This document shows, one piece after another, positions 1 to 10,593 of a stretch of DNA of 64,000 nucleotides. The notes under the pieces are model-generated. The model searched no databases and was not told the DNA's origin. It saw only the letters and a list, made by a program, of their open reading frames with translations. A program made the position numbers and the translations under genes. Within the stretch, counting starts at the first letter, position 1. Each line of letters starts with the position of its first letter. Origin of the DNA: Streptomyces turgidiscabies Car8 (GTDB taxonomy: Bacteria > Actinomycetota > Actinomycetes > Streptomycetales > Streptomycetaceae); assembly GCF_000331005.1 (NCBI RefSeq), contig NZ_AEJB01000361.1, positions 434,001 through 498,000 of the forward strand, given 5' to 3'.

Positions 1-1037
1 GCGAACGCGGACAGGAACTATGCGCGCTTGAGTTGCCGGTTGCCGATTCTGGGCGTGCGTTCGCCGTGGATCGAGGTTCCCGACGACCTTGTTGTCGGGG
101 CGAGGCCGGCGTAAGAGGCCAGGTTAGCGGTGTTGGGGAACCTGCTGCCGCCGCCGACGGTGACCAGCAAGGTGGCGGCGGTCCTGACCGCGACCCCCGG
201 CATCGAGGTCAGGACCGGGAAAAGAGGGTGAGTCTCCAGCGACTGCCCGATCTGCGCTTCCAGAGCTCGTCGCCGTTCGTGGACGGCCGCGAACGATCGG
301 GCCAGCGACGGGATCACAACATCGAGGGTGCCGGTGCCCGGGACCACGACGGTCTGCTCGTCGAGCGTGTCGAAGACCTCGTCTTCCAACCGCTGGGCCA
401 TGCGCGGAACCTTGGGCCGGATCACCTCAACCAGCTTGCAGCGCCCGGCTTTCCGCAGGGCGGCCGGGAAGCCGTAGCGTTCCCGCAGCCAGGTCACGGC
501 CTGATGGCCCAGACGCGGCCCGAGGACGCGCTCCAGGCTGCGGTGGAACTGGGTGAGCAGGCCGCGTATCCGGTTGGAGGTACGGGTGGCCTCGGCCGCC
601 AGGTCCTGGTCGAAGTCCACCAGCACGGTCAGTTCGGCGGTGATCTCGTCGGTCAGTTCCAACGAGCGCAGGGTGTGCGGCATCGTCCGGGCGGCGTCCG
701 CGACCACTGCGGCGTCCTTCGCGTCGGTCTTCACCTCGCCCGGGTAGAGATCGGCGATCCGCCGCATCGCCAGGTCGGGCAATTAGGCGACCTTGGCCCG
801 CGTCCCGGGCGACCGTCAGGGGCAGGGCGCCGATGGAGGCGGGCTCGTTCACGATCACCAGGACGGTCCCGACCTTCGCGGCCAGCTTGCCGAAGACCGC
901 CCGCAACTTGGGCTCGCTGTTAGGCAGCTGTTTGTCGAAGACCTTCTTGCCGGCCGGCGTGAGCCCGTGCCCGTGATGGGCGTTCTTGCCGACGTCCAGG
1001 CCACGGACGACGCCCACGTCGTCGATGTCGTACAAGC
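1..1037 (-). pseudogene. IS110-family transposase, degenerate
   Basis: This is a DEDD recombinase of the IS110 family read on the minus strand. The N-terminal part (GLDVGKNAHHGHGL, about 1000 down to 790) is in one frame. The rest, with the LPDLAMRRIADLYPGE and TDAKDAAVVADAA blocks and the C-terminal Ser-containing half, is in another, so an indel lies around 785-800. In the second frame a TAA stands where the family usually has a Tyr codon before LP(G/D)LAMRRIADLYPG. A TAG at 18-20 interrupts the conserved NRQLKRA-FLSAFA stretch, which continues in frame to the window edge. With three lesions it cannot make a working transposase. It sits directly upstream of the phytotoxin operon, where the nitration genes and activator would be sought. 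The recombinase N-terminus near 1037 is approximate. Confidence 0.85.
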
Positions 1038-1288
1038 CGTCCTCCCGAACGGGATTCAGGAGGTGCTGGCCAGGGCTTCGGCATCGTGCGCGCATCCACG
1101 TTATGTAGGCCTGCCGCCCGCGAACGGCCGGGCATGGTGCCCGGCCAGGCGGTAGTCGGACCTCTCATCAGCGTCTCCAACGGCGCCTCTCGGGCCCGGT
1201 GGCCCCCTCGGTCATCCCTTTGACAGGGGGAACAGCCACGCCGGGCCTGGAGGCCAGCAGTCCTCTTGCAGGACCGCGAAAAACATAA

Positions 1289-1300
1289 CGGGAATTCCCG
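1289..1300. promoter_or_regulatory. 12-bp perfect palindrome upstream of txtA
   Basis: CGGGAATTCCCG is a perfect inverted repeat about 70 bases before the preferred txtA start. It could be an operator or chance. No regulator is assigned and no convincing -35/-10 pair is seen beside it. Confidence 0.25.
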
Positions 1301-1367
1301 GTGCCATGAAACCTGCTTTACCGGGATGAACGGTACATCCGAGGACGACAGAGAGGAACGGATTCCC

Positions 1368-4300
1368 GTGTCACACCTGACGGGTGGAGATCGACCTGAG
1401 GGAGCGCTCGCCACGACGTGGCCGAGTCTCCTCGAAGCGTGGGCGGCCGACACACCTGACGCCATCGCGCTTGTCACTGCGGACACGGCACTCACGTACG
1501 CGCAGTTCAATGCCCGTGCGAACCGGCTTGCCCGTTGGCTGAAACACCTCGGCGCCGGACCGGAGCGGTCGGTCGGGCTGGTGCTGGGCAGGTCCGCAGA
1601 CTTCTTCCTGTGCGCGACTGCCGTGCTCAAGTGCGGGGCGGCGTACCTTCCGCTGGATCCGAGCTACCCCATGGAGCGGCTGTCCTTCATGACCCGGGAC
1701 GCGGCACCCGTTGCGCTGGTGACGACATCGGACGTCCCGGGCGAACTCCTGGACCAGCTGTCCACCCGACGCCTCGTGTCGCTGGACGATGAGGTAGCCG
1801 AGGACGCATTGCGCCGTCTGCCGGACCACGACATGGAGGACGGGGAACGCCTGGAGCCACTGCGCCCTGCGAGTCCCGCCTACATCATCTACACCTCCGG
1901 GTCCACGGGGATCCCAAAGGGAGTCGTCGTCACCCACCAGGGCGTCGCGAGCCTGATCGCGACCCAGCGTCGTCGCCTCGCCGTCACCGGCGTCTCACGC
2001 GTGCTCGCCTTCTCGTCCCCGAGTTTCGACGCCAGTTTCTGGGAGATGTCGATGGCGCTACTCACCGGAGCCGCGCTCGTGGTCGGCAGGCCGGGACGGC
2101 TGCTGCCTGACACCGAACTGGCCGCGCTGATCGCGGACCAGGGAGTTACCCATCTCACTCTCCCGCCCTCAGTCGCGGGTTCGCTGGATCCCGGCATGTT
2201 GCCTCCGGGTGTGACGCTGGTCGTCGCGGGCGAAGCATGCCCGGCAGCTCTCGTACAGCGCTGGCGCCCGCACCGGACGATGGTGAACGCCTACGGCCCT
2301 ACCGAGTCCACCGTCTGTGCCACCATGAGCGATCCGCTGGCCGACGACATGGCGCCGCCGGTCGGCCGGGCAGTGGACGGCACCCGGATCCATGTCCTCG
2401 ACGATCGCCTCGCACCTGTTGTGTCGGGAGCGGTTGGCGAGATCTTCATCGCGGGGCACAGCCTGGCCCGCGGGTACCTCAAGCGGCCGGGTCTGACCGC
2501 TCAGCGGTTCGTGGCGGACCCCTTCGGCCCGGCCGGCAGCCGTATGTACCGCAGCGGTGACCTCGGCCGCTGGACCCGTTCAGGAGAGCTGGAGTTCGTC
2601 GGCAGGGCGGACGACCAGGTCAAGGTACGCGGCTTCCGTATCGAGCCGGGTGAGATCGAATCCGTCCTCGCCGGGTGCCGCGGGGTCCGGCAAGCCGCCG
2701 TCGTCGTGCGCGAGGACCGGCCGGGAGAGCCGTACCTCGCCGCCTACGTCGTACCCGAGAACGAGGCCGCCGACGAGACGGCCGAGGAAGAACTGGACGG
2801 TCGACTCGCCGCCTGGCGACGGCTTTACGACGATCTGTACGACCGGGCAGACACCCCCGACTTCGGCGAGGACTTCTCTGGCTGGGTGAGCAGTTACGGT
2901 GGGCGGCCGATCGAGGGGATGCGAGAGTGGCGTGCGCAGACCGTGCAGCAGATCCGCGAACTGGCTCCGCGCCGTGTACTGGAGATCGGCTGCGGTTCCG
3001 GTCTGCTGCTCTCGCAGCTGGCGGGCGACTGCGAGAGCTACTGGGGCACCGACATCTCTGGGGCTCTGATCGAGCGGCTGCGCGGGCAGGTCGCTGAGCG
3101 CCCTGGCCTCGCAGACCGGGTCGTCCTGCACCGGCTCTCCGCCCATGAGCTGGGGGGTCTGCCCCGCAGTGGCTTCGACACCGTCGTGCTCAACTCCGTT
3201 ATCCAGTACTTTCCTTCGGGCGACTACCTGTTCGACGTACTGCGTGAGGTGTCTGGGCTCCTTGCACCCGGGGGGGCGGTGTTCCTCGGTGACGTCCGCA
3301 ACCTTCGTTTGTTGCGCACCTTCCACACTGGGGGGCTGCTGGCGTCGGCCTCGCCCGCCGACATTCCGGAGACGGTGTGCGCGGCTATCGACCGGGCCAT
3401 GGCACAGGAGAGGGAACTGCTCGTGGACCCGGAGTTCTTCGCGACGGTCGTCGGCGCGCTGCCTGGCATGACGCTGGAGTCGTGCACGCTCAAACGGGGC
3501 GGTTATGACAACGAACTCAGCCGCTATCGCTACGAGGTGGTGCTGCGCAAGCACGCCGGGCCCGCGGACGACCCGGGGCCGGTCGTGCGGCTGCCGTGGG
3601 ACGGCGGGACGGCGAGCCTGGCCGGCGTCGCCGATTGGCTGCGCCGTGGGAAACCAGAGCGGGTGTGCGTCACCGGAATACCGAACGGCCGGGTGGCCGG
3701 CGAGCATGCCGCGACACTCGCGCTGTTCGACCGGCGCCCCCTGCCCGAGGTGTTGTCCCTGGGGCAGGTTCCGGCTGGTGTGGCACCGGAGGACCTGCGC
3801 CAGCTGGGCGCGGAACTGGGCTACCGGGTCGACTGCGCATGGTCGTCCGAGAACGACGCCTTGATCGACGCCTCCTTCACCCTCGCCGGAACGCTCGTGC
3901 CGCGTCCCGCCCCCCGGACCGACGCTAAGCCGGACGACTTCTCCCCGGCCAGGTTCACCAACAGGCCGGCGTTCGCCCGCCCTGACTCCCGGACGATGGC
4001 CTCACTTCCCGGGCAGGTGGCGGCGCAGCTGCCAGCCTTCATGGTCCCCGAGGTCTTCGTCCCGCTCGACAGGCTGCCGGTCACGGTGAATGGAAAACTC
4101 GACCGCGCCGCCCTGCCCCGGCCGCAGCGCGCCGCCCCTGCCGCGGGACGTCCGCCCAAGACCGCCCGCGAGGAGGTACTCGCGGCGATCTTCGCCGACG
4201 TACTCGCGACCGCCGACGTCACAGCCGACAGCGACTTCTTCGCCACCGGCGGCAACTCCCTGCTGGCCACCCGCCTCGCCGCCGAGGTCCGGCACCGCCT

Positions 4301-5726
4301 GGACACCGAGATGCCGCTGTCGTGGCTGTTCGAGTCGCCCACCGTCGAGGCGCTCGCCGCCCGCTTCGACGCAGAGGACGAGGCTAGGCCGGTGCCCGTG
4401 CCGGGCGAGTACGCCTCCGGCAGCACGGCACCGTTGTCGGCCCAACAACTGCAGATGTGGGACGAGTACCGCCAAAGCCTGCACAGGGACATGTTCAATG
4501 TACCGCTGTCGCTGCGGCTGACTGGTGCCGTCGACGCTGAGGCACTGCGCGCCGCCTTGGCCGACGTCGTCACCCGGCACGTTCCGCTGCGCACGCTCGT
4601 CCGGGACGACGGTAGCGGTCCGTGCGCGGTGATCACGGAAGCCACCGCGGACGACATCCCCTGGACGCAGACCAGGACGACACCCAAGCGGCTGCCCGAG
4701 GATCTCGCGCACGCCGCCCGCCGCCACTTCGACCTCGAAACCGAGATCCCGCTGCGGGCCGCACACTTCACGCTCGGCCCGAACGAGTCCGTACTGCTGC
4801 TGGTCATGCATCACATCGCCGCCGACGGCTGGTCCTTCGGCCCCCTGCAGGAGGACCTGGTGCGCGCCTACCGCTCCAGGACCGAGGGACACGCACCACA
4901 GTGGGAGCCGCTGTCCCTCGGCTACCTCGATTACGTCGCCTGGCAGCGCCGACTCCTCGGCTCCCCGGACGACCCGAGCGATGTCGCGCTGCGCCAGGCC
5001 GAGTACTGGAGGAAGACACTGCACGGTGCCGACGACAGGCCGGTCCTGGAGACCGACAGCCCGGCGCCGTCCCGGCAGGACTTCGCCGGTAGGTCCCTCG
5101 ACCTTCCACTCGAAGTCGGCGGCCACCGGGTGCTGACAGCCGCGGCTCGTGAACACGGTGTCACCGTCTTCATGATCCTGCACGCGGCGCTCGTCGCAAT
5201 GCTCGCCCGAAAGGGGGCGGGAGGAGACATCACCGTCACGACCGCGGTGGCTGGCCGGACCGACACCCAGTTCGAACCGCTCGTGGGCCTCTTCGCCAAC
5301 ACCCTGGCCCTGCGCATCGACACGTCGGGCAACCCCACTTTCCGTGAACTTCTGTACCGGGTCCGCGTGACCGATCTCGCTGCCTACGCCCATCAGGACC
5401 TGCTCTTCGAGCACCTGGCCGACATGCCATCGCCGCAGGTGTCACTCGTCCTGCGCACGGTCGCGGCCCCGCCCTCCGACCTGCCTGGCCTCACTCTCGC
5501 TCCCGGCCCACGACCCGCGAGCGAATCCGCCCGCTATCCGGTGCTGTGGACCGTGGAGCACCTGGCCTCCACCGCCGACAGCGGGACGCTGCGCAGCCAC
5601 ATCCAGTACCAGAGCGGGCTGCTGCGCGACGACACGGTCGCCCGGATCGCCCAGCGGTACGAAGTCGTGCTGTCCCTGTTGCTGAAGGATCCGGACCTCC
5701 GCGTCCAAGACCTCCCACCGCAGTGA
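1368..5726 (+). CDS. txtA: Thaxtomin synthetase TxtA, NRPS (A-MT-T-C)
   Basis: Non-ribosomal peptide synthetase of 1452 residues. It should activate and N-methylate L-Phe for the cyclic dipeptide thaxtomin. Order: adenylation domain ([11 protein letters not shown] at ~175, NAYGPTE at ~307, core A8 at ~415), SAM-dependent N-methyltransferase inserted between A8 and A10 ([10 protein letters not shown] at ~540, domain ~465-735), A10 NGKLDR at ~907, carrier domain with GGNS phosphopantetheine Ser964, and a condensation domain with intact HHIAADG at 1148-1154. The specificity residues read by hand against GrsA are D-A-W-T-V-A-A-V-C-K, a Phe-type code. I chose the GTG start at 1368 because GAGAGGA lies 10 bases upstream; ATG 1326 is the alternative. 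First gene of the txtA-B-H-C run. The name rests on gene order, the A-MT-T-C architecture, the Phe code and the downstream P450. Confidence 0.92.
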   Translation: MSHLTGGDRPEGALATTWPSLLEAWAADTPDAIALVTADTALTYAQFNARANRLARWLKHLGAGPERSVGLVLGRSADFFLCATAVLKCGAAYLPLDPSYPMERLSFMTRDAAPVALVTTSDVPGELLDQLSTRRLVSLDDEVAEDALRRLPDHDMEDGERLEPLRPASPAYIIYTSGSTGIPKGVVVTHQGVASLIATQRRRLAVTGVSRVLAFSSPSFDASFWEMSMALLTGAALVVGRPGRLLPDTELAALIADQGVTHLTLPPSVAGSLDPGMLPPGVTLVVAGEACPAALVQRWRPHRTMVNAYGPTESTVCATMSDPLADDMAPPVGRAVDGTRIHVLDDRLAPVVSGAVGEIFIAGHSLARGYLKRPGLTAQRFVADPFGPAGSRMYRSGDLGRWTRSGELEFVGRADDQVKVRGFRIEPGEIESVLAGCRGVRQAAVVVREDRPGEPYLAAYVVPENEAADETAEEELDGRLAAWRRLYDDLYDRADTPDFGEDFSGWVSSYGGRPIEGMREWRAQTVQQIRELAPRRVLEIGCGSGLLLSQLAGDCESYWGTDISGALIERLRGQVAERPGLADRVVLHRLSAHELGGLPRSGFDTVVLNSVIQYFPSGDYLFDVLREVSGLLAPGGAVFLGDVRNLRLLRTFHTGGLLASASPADIPETVCAAIDRAMAQERELLVDPEFFATVVGALPGMTLESCTLKRGGYDNELSRYRYEVVLRKHAGPADDPGPVVRLPWDGGTASLAGVADWLRRGKPERVCVTGIPNGRVAGEHAATLALFDRRPLPEVLSLGQVPAGVAPEDLRQLGAELGYRVDCAWSSENDALIDASFTLAGTLVPRPAPRTDAKPDDFSPARFTNRPAFARPDSRTMASLPGQVAAQLPAFMVPEVFVPLDRLPVTVNGKLDRAALPRPQRAAPAAGRPPKTAREEVLAAIFADVLATADVTADSDFFATGGNSLLATRLAAEVRHRLDTEMPLSWLFESPTVEALAARFDAEDEARPVPVPGEYASGSTAPLSAQQLQMWDEYRQSLHRDMFNVPLSLRLTGAVDAEALRAALADVVTRHVPLRTLVRDDGSGPCAVITEATADDIPWTQTRTTPKRLPEDLAHAARRHFDLETEIPLRAAHFTLGPNESVLLLVMHHIAADGWSFGPLQEDLVRAYRSRTEGHAPQWEPLSLGYLDYVAWQRRLLGSPDDPSDVALRQAEYWRKTLHGADDRPVLETDSPAPSRQDFAGRSLDLPLEVGGHRVLTAAAREHGVTVFMILHAALVAMLARKGAGGDITVTTAVAGRTDTQFEPLVGLFANTLALRIDTSGNPTFRELLYRVRVTDLAAYAHQDLLFEHLADMPSPQVSLVLRTVAAPPSDLPGLTLAPGPRPASESARYPVLWTVEHLASTADSGTLRSHIQYQSGLLRDDTVARIAQRYEVVLSLLLKDPDLRVQDLPPQ
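1399..1412. promoter_or_regulatory. CebR-box-like site in the txtA 5' end
   Basis: AGGGAGCGCTCGCC matches 11 of 14 positions of the CebR operator TGGGAGCGCTCCCA, with the GGAGCGCTC core intact. CebR is the cello-oligosaccharide-responsive LacI-type repressor of thaxtomin production in Streptomyces scabiei. It lies just inside the coding region (codons ~11-15). A weak match, listed because a better one occurs in txtB. Confidence 0.35.
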
Positions 5727-5773
5727 ATCCCAGGGCCAGCCCGTCCGATCCCATCCTCTGTGAGGTCCACTCG

Positions 5774-8700
5774 ATGTCCACGCTGCCGCCGGGGCGAAGC
5801 CGTACCACGGCCCCGCCCGCCGGGCCCCAGGCCAGCCCCGAGTTCACCCCCGACCTGTGGGGACGGCTCTTCGAAGCCCGTGTCGACGCCGACCCCGAAT
5901 CCACCGCGATCAACTCCGCGAGCGATCGGCTGAGTTACGCCGAACTGAACTGGCGGGCCAACCGCCTGGCCAGACTGCTCGTCGCACATGGCGCCGGCCC
6001 GGAGAGCCTGGTCGGTATCGCCCTGCCGCGCTCGACCGACTTCGTGGTGGCCGTGGCGGCCGTACTGAAGTCGGGCGCCGCCTACTTCCCGCTGGACCCG
6101 GAATATCCTCCGCAACGGCTGGCGTTCATGCTCGCCGACGCCGCTCCCCTGCTGGTTCTGACCAGAAGCGACATCGAGCCCGAGCTGCCGGCCGAGGCGG
6201 CCTCCCGCACGGTGGTCCTGGACGACCCGGCCGTCGTACGGACCCTGACCGACCGCTCCGCAGCGGACGTGACCGACGACGAACGCGTCGCCCCGCTCCG
6301 GACCTGGCATCCGGCCTATGTCATCTACACCTCGGGTTCCACCGGTACTCCCAAAGGGGTGGTCCTCACCCACCACGGCATCGCTGGCCTGGTGGGCAGC
6401 CATGCGCGAGACCTGGGGATCGGGGCGTCCAGTCGGCTCCTGCTCTTCTCTTCGCCGAGCTTCGACGGCGCCTTCTGGGACGTGTCGATGGCTCTACTCA
6501 CTGGCGCCACGCTGGTGGTCGCGCCACGTGAACGGCTCCTGCCCGGACCGGAGTTCAGCGCACTCGTTGCCGAGGAGGGCATCACCCACTTCGCCCTGTC
6601 GGCCTCCACACTCTCCGCCCTGCCGGACGGCGCTCTGCCCGCCGGGGCCACCGTCGTCAACGTGGGCGAGGCATGCAACGGCGAGCTGGTACGCCGCTGG
6701 TCGCCGGGTCGGCTGATGGTGAACGCGTACGGGCCGACCGAATCGACCGTCTCCGCGACGATGAGCGGACCGCTGGCCGCGGAAGGCATGCCGCCCATCG
6801 GCCGTCCGCTCTCGGACACCCGCGTACACGTGCTCGACGAGCGGCTCCGGCCGGTACCGCCGGGGGCGGTCGGAGAGATCCACATCGCCGGAGCGGGGCT
6901 GGCCCGCGGGTACCTGGGGCGACCCGCGCTGACTGCTGAGCGGTTCGTGGCCGATCCCTTCGGGGCGCCGGGCAAGCGGATGTACCGGACAGGTGACCTG
7001 GCGCGGGTGCGTGACGATGGGCAGCTGGAGTTCGTGGGCAGGGTCGACGACCAGGCGAAGATTCGGGGTTTCCGCGTGGAGCCCGGCGAGGTCGAAGCCA
7101 TGCTGCGCGACCATCCCGAGGTCGCGCAGGCTGCGGTGCTGGTCCGGGAGGACACTCCGGGAGACCAACGGCTCGTCGCCTATGTCGTGCCGGACCACCC
7201 GGCCGTTCGTCAGGCCGACGGCACCGCCTCGGAGCACGTCGGAGAGTGGCAACGGCTCTACGACGAGGTCTACAGCACGGTAGGAGCGCTCCCTCTGGGT
7301 GAGGACTTCAGCGGATGGAACAGCTCCTACGACGGCGATCCCATTCCCCTGCCGCAGATGCGAGCCTGGCGGGATGCCACGGTCGACAGCATCCGTGCCC
7401 TGCGACCGCGCCGAGTACTGGAGATCGGCGTGGGCACCGGGCTGCTGCTGTCCCACCTCGCCGGTGACTGCGAGGCGTACTGGGCCACCGACTTCTCCAC
7501 CGAGGTGATCGAGGCACTCGGCAAGAAAGTGGACGGCGACCCGGTGCTGCGCGAGACGGTCCACCTGCGGCCCGGCCCCGCACACAACCTCCCCGGCCTC
7601 CCAGAAGGATACTTCGACACCGTTGTCCTCAACTCGGTGATCCAGTACTTTCCGTCGGCCGACTACCTGGTGAGCGTCCTGCGCGAGGCGGTACGCCTGC
7701 TGGCGCCGGGCGGCCGGGTGTTCGTCGGCGACGTCCGGCACTTGCGTCTGCTGCGCCCGCTGCGCAGCGCCGTCCGGCTGCGCTCCGCCATCGGGCGGGA
7801 AGTCTCGGCCTCCGACGTCCGTGCGGCGGTCGACCAAGACTTGATGGACGAGAAGGAGTTGCTCCTCGATCCCGCATTCTTCACGGTCGTATCCCGGTGG
7901 ATTCCGCAGATCCGCGGGGTGCGCACAGCGGTGAAGCGCGGCACGCACCACAACGAACTGACCCGTTACCGGTACGACGCGGTGCTCATCAAGGAGCCGG
8001 TGAAAACCGGTACTGTCGCGCCGGACGCGCGGACCCTGACCTGGGGCACGGATGTCGGTGGACTGCAACCGTTGTCCGGCCTGTTGGCCCGCATCCGTAC
8101 GCCACTGCTGCTGCGCGGCGTACCGAACAGCCGGATTCTCGCTGAGGTCTCGGCTGCGGCGGCGCTGGCCACGGCCCCGTCGCTCGACGAACCGTCGCGG
8201 TTGCTGCGCGAACCGGCGACCGGGATCGACCCCGAGGAACTGCACGCCCTGGGCGAAGGTGCTGGCTACGAGGTCCACCTCACATGGTCAGCGCAGGACC
8301 CCACGCGAGTGGACGCACGGTTCACACCCGCGGGCGGTGAACCGGACGCCGTCCCGCCGGCGGACTCCGCCGACAGTGTCAGGACGTCCCCCGGTGACCA
8401 CGCCAATCAGCCGACCACGCACCGGACCGGCATGGCTCTGATGAGCAAGCTCCCCGGTTATCTGGCCGCCAGGCTCCCCGCGTACCTGCGGCCTAGCGCC
8501 CTGGTACGTGTCGAGTCGCTCCCCCTCACCGTCAACGGCAAGCTCGACCGCGCGGCGCTGCCCCCTCCCCTGCTGTTCCCGCAGGCCGACGGGCAGGCAC
8601 CCCGCACTCCGCGCGAGGAGATCCTCACCCATCTCTTCGCCGATGTGCTCGGCCTGCCTGGGGTGCCGAGGGACGCCGACTTCTTCGCCCTGGGCGGCAA

Positions 8701-10240
8701 CTCGCTGCTGGCCACGCGCCTCGTCGGCCGCATCGCGAAACACCTCGAAGTAGATGTTCCGATCGCCTGGGTCTTCGAGACACCGACCGTCGAGGGCCTG
8801 GCCGGGCGTACCGCGCCGACGAGCAGGTTCCGCCGACGGCTGGTCTGCCGCGACGAGCACCACACGGCGGTGCCGCTCTCGCACAGCCAGTACGGCATGT
8901 GGTTCATCAACCAGCTCGGCGGACCCGCGAGCCGGATCTACAACGTGCCGTACTGCCTGCGGCTCACGGGCCGGGTGGACTCCGCGGCGTTGCGGATCGC
9001 ACTCGACGACGTCGTGGCTCGTCATGAACCTCTGCGCACTGTCTTCCCCGACGACGGTGACGGCCCCCGCCAGCGGGTCCTCGCCCCCGAGGACGCCGTG
9101 GTGGTCCTCCATGAGACCGATACCTTCGAAGACCGTCTCGCCGGCGAACTGTCACGGGCCGCGGCGGAACCCTTCGAGCTCAGGACGGACCTTCCCCTAC
9201 GTGCACGCCTGTTCCGGCACGGCCAGGACCGGTCCACGCTGCTGCTCCTGATGCACCACATCACCGTGGACGCCTGGTCACTGGCCCCCCTGACCGCTGA
9301 CCTGACGCGTGCCTACCGTGCTCGGCTCGGGCAGCGGGCCCCGCAGTGGCAGCCGCTGCCGGTCCACTATCGCGACTACGCCGTATGGCACAACGCCCAG
9401 GTAGCCGGGACCCAGGACCGCAGCAGCGGCTTCGGGCGCGGGCTCGCCTTCTGGGAGCGGATGCTGCGAGGTCTTCCGGTCGAGATGCAACTGCCGGTCG
9501 ACCGGCGCCGGCCAGCCAGACCCACCTACCGTGGCGGCACCGTCCATACCCGCATCGAAGCCTCCCTCCACCAAGAACTGCTCAACTGCGCGCGGGAGAC
9601 GGGCGCGACGCCCTTCATGGTGCTGCACGCTGCGCTCGCGGCACTGCTGACCCGGCTGGGCGGCGGCACCGACATTGTCGTCGGCACCGCTGCCGCAGCA
9701 CGCACGGACCCCGCGCTGGACGACCTCGTCGGGCTGTTCGCCAACAGTGTCGTCCTTCGCGTCGACACTTCGGGCGACCCGACATTCCGCACTCTGCTTG
9801 CCCGTGCCCGTGCCGTGGACCTCGACGCCTTCACCCACCAGGAGGTCCCCTTCGACCAGGTGGTGGATCTCCTCAACCCGGCACGCCACCCGGCACGTCA
9901 CCCGCTCTACCAGACGGCCCTCGTCCTCCACACACCGCCCGGCGACGGCCATCGAGCCCACCTCGTCACCCTCACCCCCGAACCGCCCCCGGACACCGGA
10001 ACGGCCCGCTTCGATCTGATGTTCAACTGGGACGAGAACCGGGACAGCGCCGGCCTTGCCCAGGGCCTCACCGGCCGCACCGAGTACAGCTCGGATCTCT
10101 TCTCCCAGGAGACGGTCGAACTGCTCCTGGAGCGGTATGTCCTGCTGCTGTCCGCAGTGGTCCGCGAGCCGGACACACGCCTTCACACCCTGAACATCCT
10201 CACCGAGCCGGAACGGCAGGCCTTCTCACGACGGCCGTAG
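5774..10240 (+). CDS. txtB: Thaxtomin synthetase TxtB, NRPS (A-MT-T-C)
   Basis: NRPS of 1488 residues with the same layout as TxtA, its close paralogue. Adenylation domain ([11 protein letters not shown] ~185, NAYGPTE ~317), embedded N-methyltransferase ([11 protein letters not shown] ~550), A10 NGKLDR ~921, carrier Ser977 in GGNS, terminal condensation domain. The hand-read code D-G-W-A-V-V-A-V-S-K differs from the Phe code of TxtA and suits a bulkier indole substrate. In the known pathway TxtB takes L-4-nitrotryptophan. The condensation motif reads HHITVDA (1161-1167): the final Gly of HHxxxDG is Ala, while the catalytic second His and the Asp are kept. Start ATG 5774 has GAGGT 7 bases upstream and lies 47 bases after the txtA stop, so the genes are probably co-transcribed. 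Confidence 0.92.
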   Translation: MSTLPPGRSRTTAPPAGPQASPEFTPDLWGRLFEARVDADPESTAINSASDRLSYAELNWRANRLARLLVAHGAGPESLVGIALPRSTDFVVAVAAVLKSGAAYFPLDPEYPPQRLAFMLADAAPLLVLTRSDIEPELPAEAASRTVVLDDPAVVRTLTDRSAADVTDDERVAPLRTWHPAYVIYTSGSTGTPKGVVLTHHGIAGLVGSHARDLGIGASSRLLLFSSPSFDGAFWDVSMALLTGATLVVAPRERLLPGPEFSALVAEEGITHFALSASTLSALPDGALPAGATVVNVGEACNGELVRRWSPGRLMVNAYGPTESTVSATMSGPLAAEGMPPIGRPLSDTRVHVLDERLRPVPPGAVGEIHIAGAGLARGYLGRPALTAERFVADPFGAPGKRMYRTGDLARVRDDGQLEFVGRVDDQAKIRGFRVEPGEVEAMLRDHPEVAQAAVLVREDTPGDQRLVAYVVPDHPAVRQADGTASEHVGEWQRLYDEVYSTVGALPLGEDFSGWNSSYDGDPIPLPQMRAWRDATVDSIRALRPRRVLEIGVGTGLLLSHLAGDCEAYWATDFSTEVIEALGKKVDGDPVLRETVHLRPGPAHNLPGLPEGYFDTVVLNSVIQYFPSADYLVSVLREAVRLLAPGGRVFVGDVRHLRLLRPLRSAVRLRSAIGREVSASDVRAAVDQDLMDEKELLLDPAFFTVVSRWIPQIRGVRTAVKRGTHHNELTRYRYDAVLIKEPVKTGTVAPDARTLTWGTDVGGLQPLSGLLARIRTPLLLRGVPNSRILAEVSAAAALATAPSLDEPSRLLREPATGIDPEELHALGEGAGYEVHLTWSAQDPTRVDARFTPAGGEPDAVPPADSADSVRTSPGDHANQPTTHRTGMALMSKLPGYLAARLPAYLRPSALVRVESLPLTVNGKLDRAALPPPLLFPQADGQAPRTPREEILTHLFADVLGLPGVPRDADFFALGGNSLLATRLVGRIAKHLEVDVPIAWVFETPTVEGLAGRTAPTSRFRRRLVCRDEHHTAVPLSHSQYGMWFINQLGGPASRIYNVPYCLRLTGRVDSAALRIALDDVVARHEPLRTVFPDDGDGPRQRVLAPEDAVVVLHETDTFEDRLAGELSRAAAEPFELRTDLPLRARLFRHGQDRSTLLLLMHHITVDAWSLAPLTADLTRAYRARLGQRAPQWQPLPVHYRDYAVWHNAQVAGTQDRSSGFGRGLAFWERMLRGLPVEMQLPVDRRRPARPTYRGGTVHTRIEASLHQELLNCARETGATPFMVLHAALAALLTRLGGGTDIVVGTAAAARTDPALDDLVGLFANSVVLRVDTSGDPTFRTLLARARAVDLDAFTHQEVPFDQVVDLLNPARHPARHPLYQTALVLHTPPGDGHRAHLVTLTPEPPPDTGTARFDLMFNWDENRDSAGLAQGLTGRTEYSSDLFSQETVELLLERYVLLLSAVVREPDTRLHTLNILTEPERQAFSRRP
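7281..7294. promoter_or_regulatory. CebR-box-like site inside txtB
   Basis: TAGGAGCGCTCCCT matches 12 of 14 positions of the CebR operator TGGGAGCGCTCCCA and has a perfect 10-bp palindromic core. It lies near the start of the embedded methyltransferase region of txtB, about 1.5 kb into the gene. Binding here would fit repression of the txt genes by the cellobiose sensor CebR. Hand match only. Confidence 0.5.
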
Positions 10241-10274
10241 CCCTCCGACTCCGTATCACCGGGAGAAATCCTCC

Positions 10275-10472
10275 ATGCCTTCACCCTTCGACGACCACCA
10301 CGGGCAGTTCTATGTACTCCGCAACGAAGAAGGTCAGTTCTCACTCTGGCCGGATTTCGCTGACATCCCCTCCGGGTGGCATTCCGTGAGCGGGCCCGTC
10401 TCCCGCGACAGCGCCCTTGGCTACATCGAGGGGCAGTGGACGGACATGCGCCCGACGTCCGCCCGTGCATGA
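10275..10472 (+). CDS. txtH: MbtH-like protein TxtH
   Basis: Small protein of 65 residues with the MbtH signature: the N-E-E-G-Q-F-S-L-W-P run near residue 18, an IPSGW block, and WTDMRP at the C-terminal end. MbtH proteins bind adenylation domains and are needed for their folding and activity; this one is expected to serve TxtA and TxtB. ATG 10275 is preceded by GGGAGA, and the gene starts 34 bases after txtB, consistent with one transcript. Length is normal for the family. Confidence 0.93.
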   Translation: MPSPFDDHHGQFYVLRNEEGQFSLWPDFADIPSGWHSVSGPVSRDSALGYIEGQWTDMRPTSARA

Positions 10473-10593
10473 CCCTGCCAAGTCGGCACCCAGGCACGAC
10501 CCTGCCCACTTCCTCAGTTTCGACCACGCGGTATGACGTGAGGCGCCGCCATGATGCCGCACGAGCCCGCGGCATTGGAAAGGAAACGGCACC

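Noticed and set aside
1213..1240. TTTGACA as a -35 box for txtA
   Set aside because: No -10 at suitable spacing, and it probably lies in the IS110 end.
6494..8278. 594-residue minus-strand frame
   Set aside because: Shadow inside txtB; high GC leaves long antisense frames throughout.
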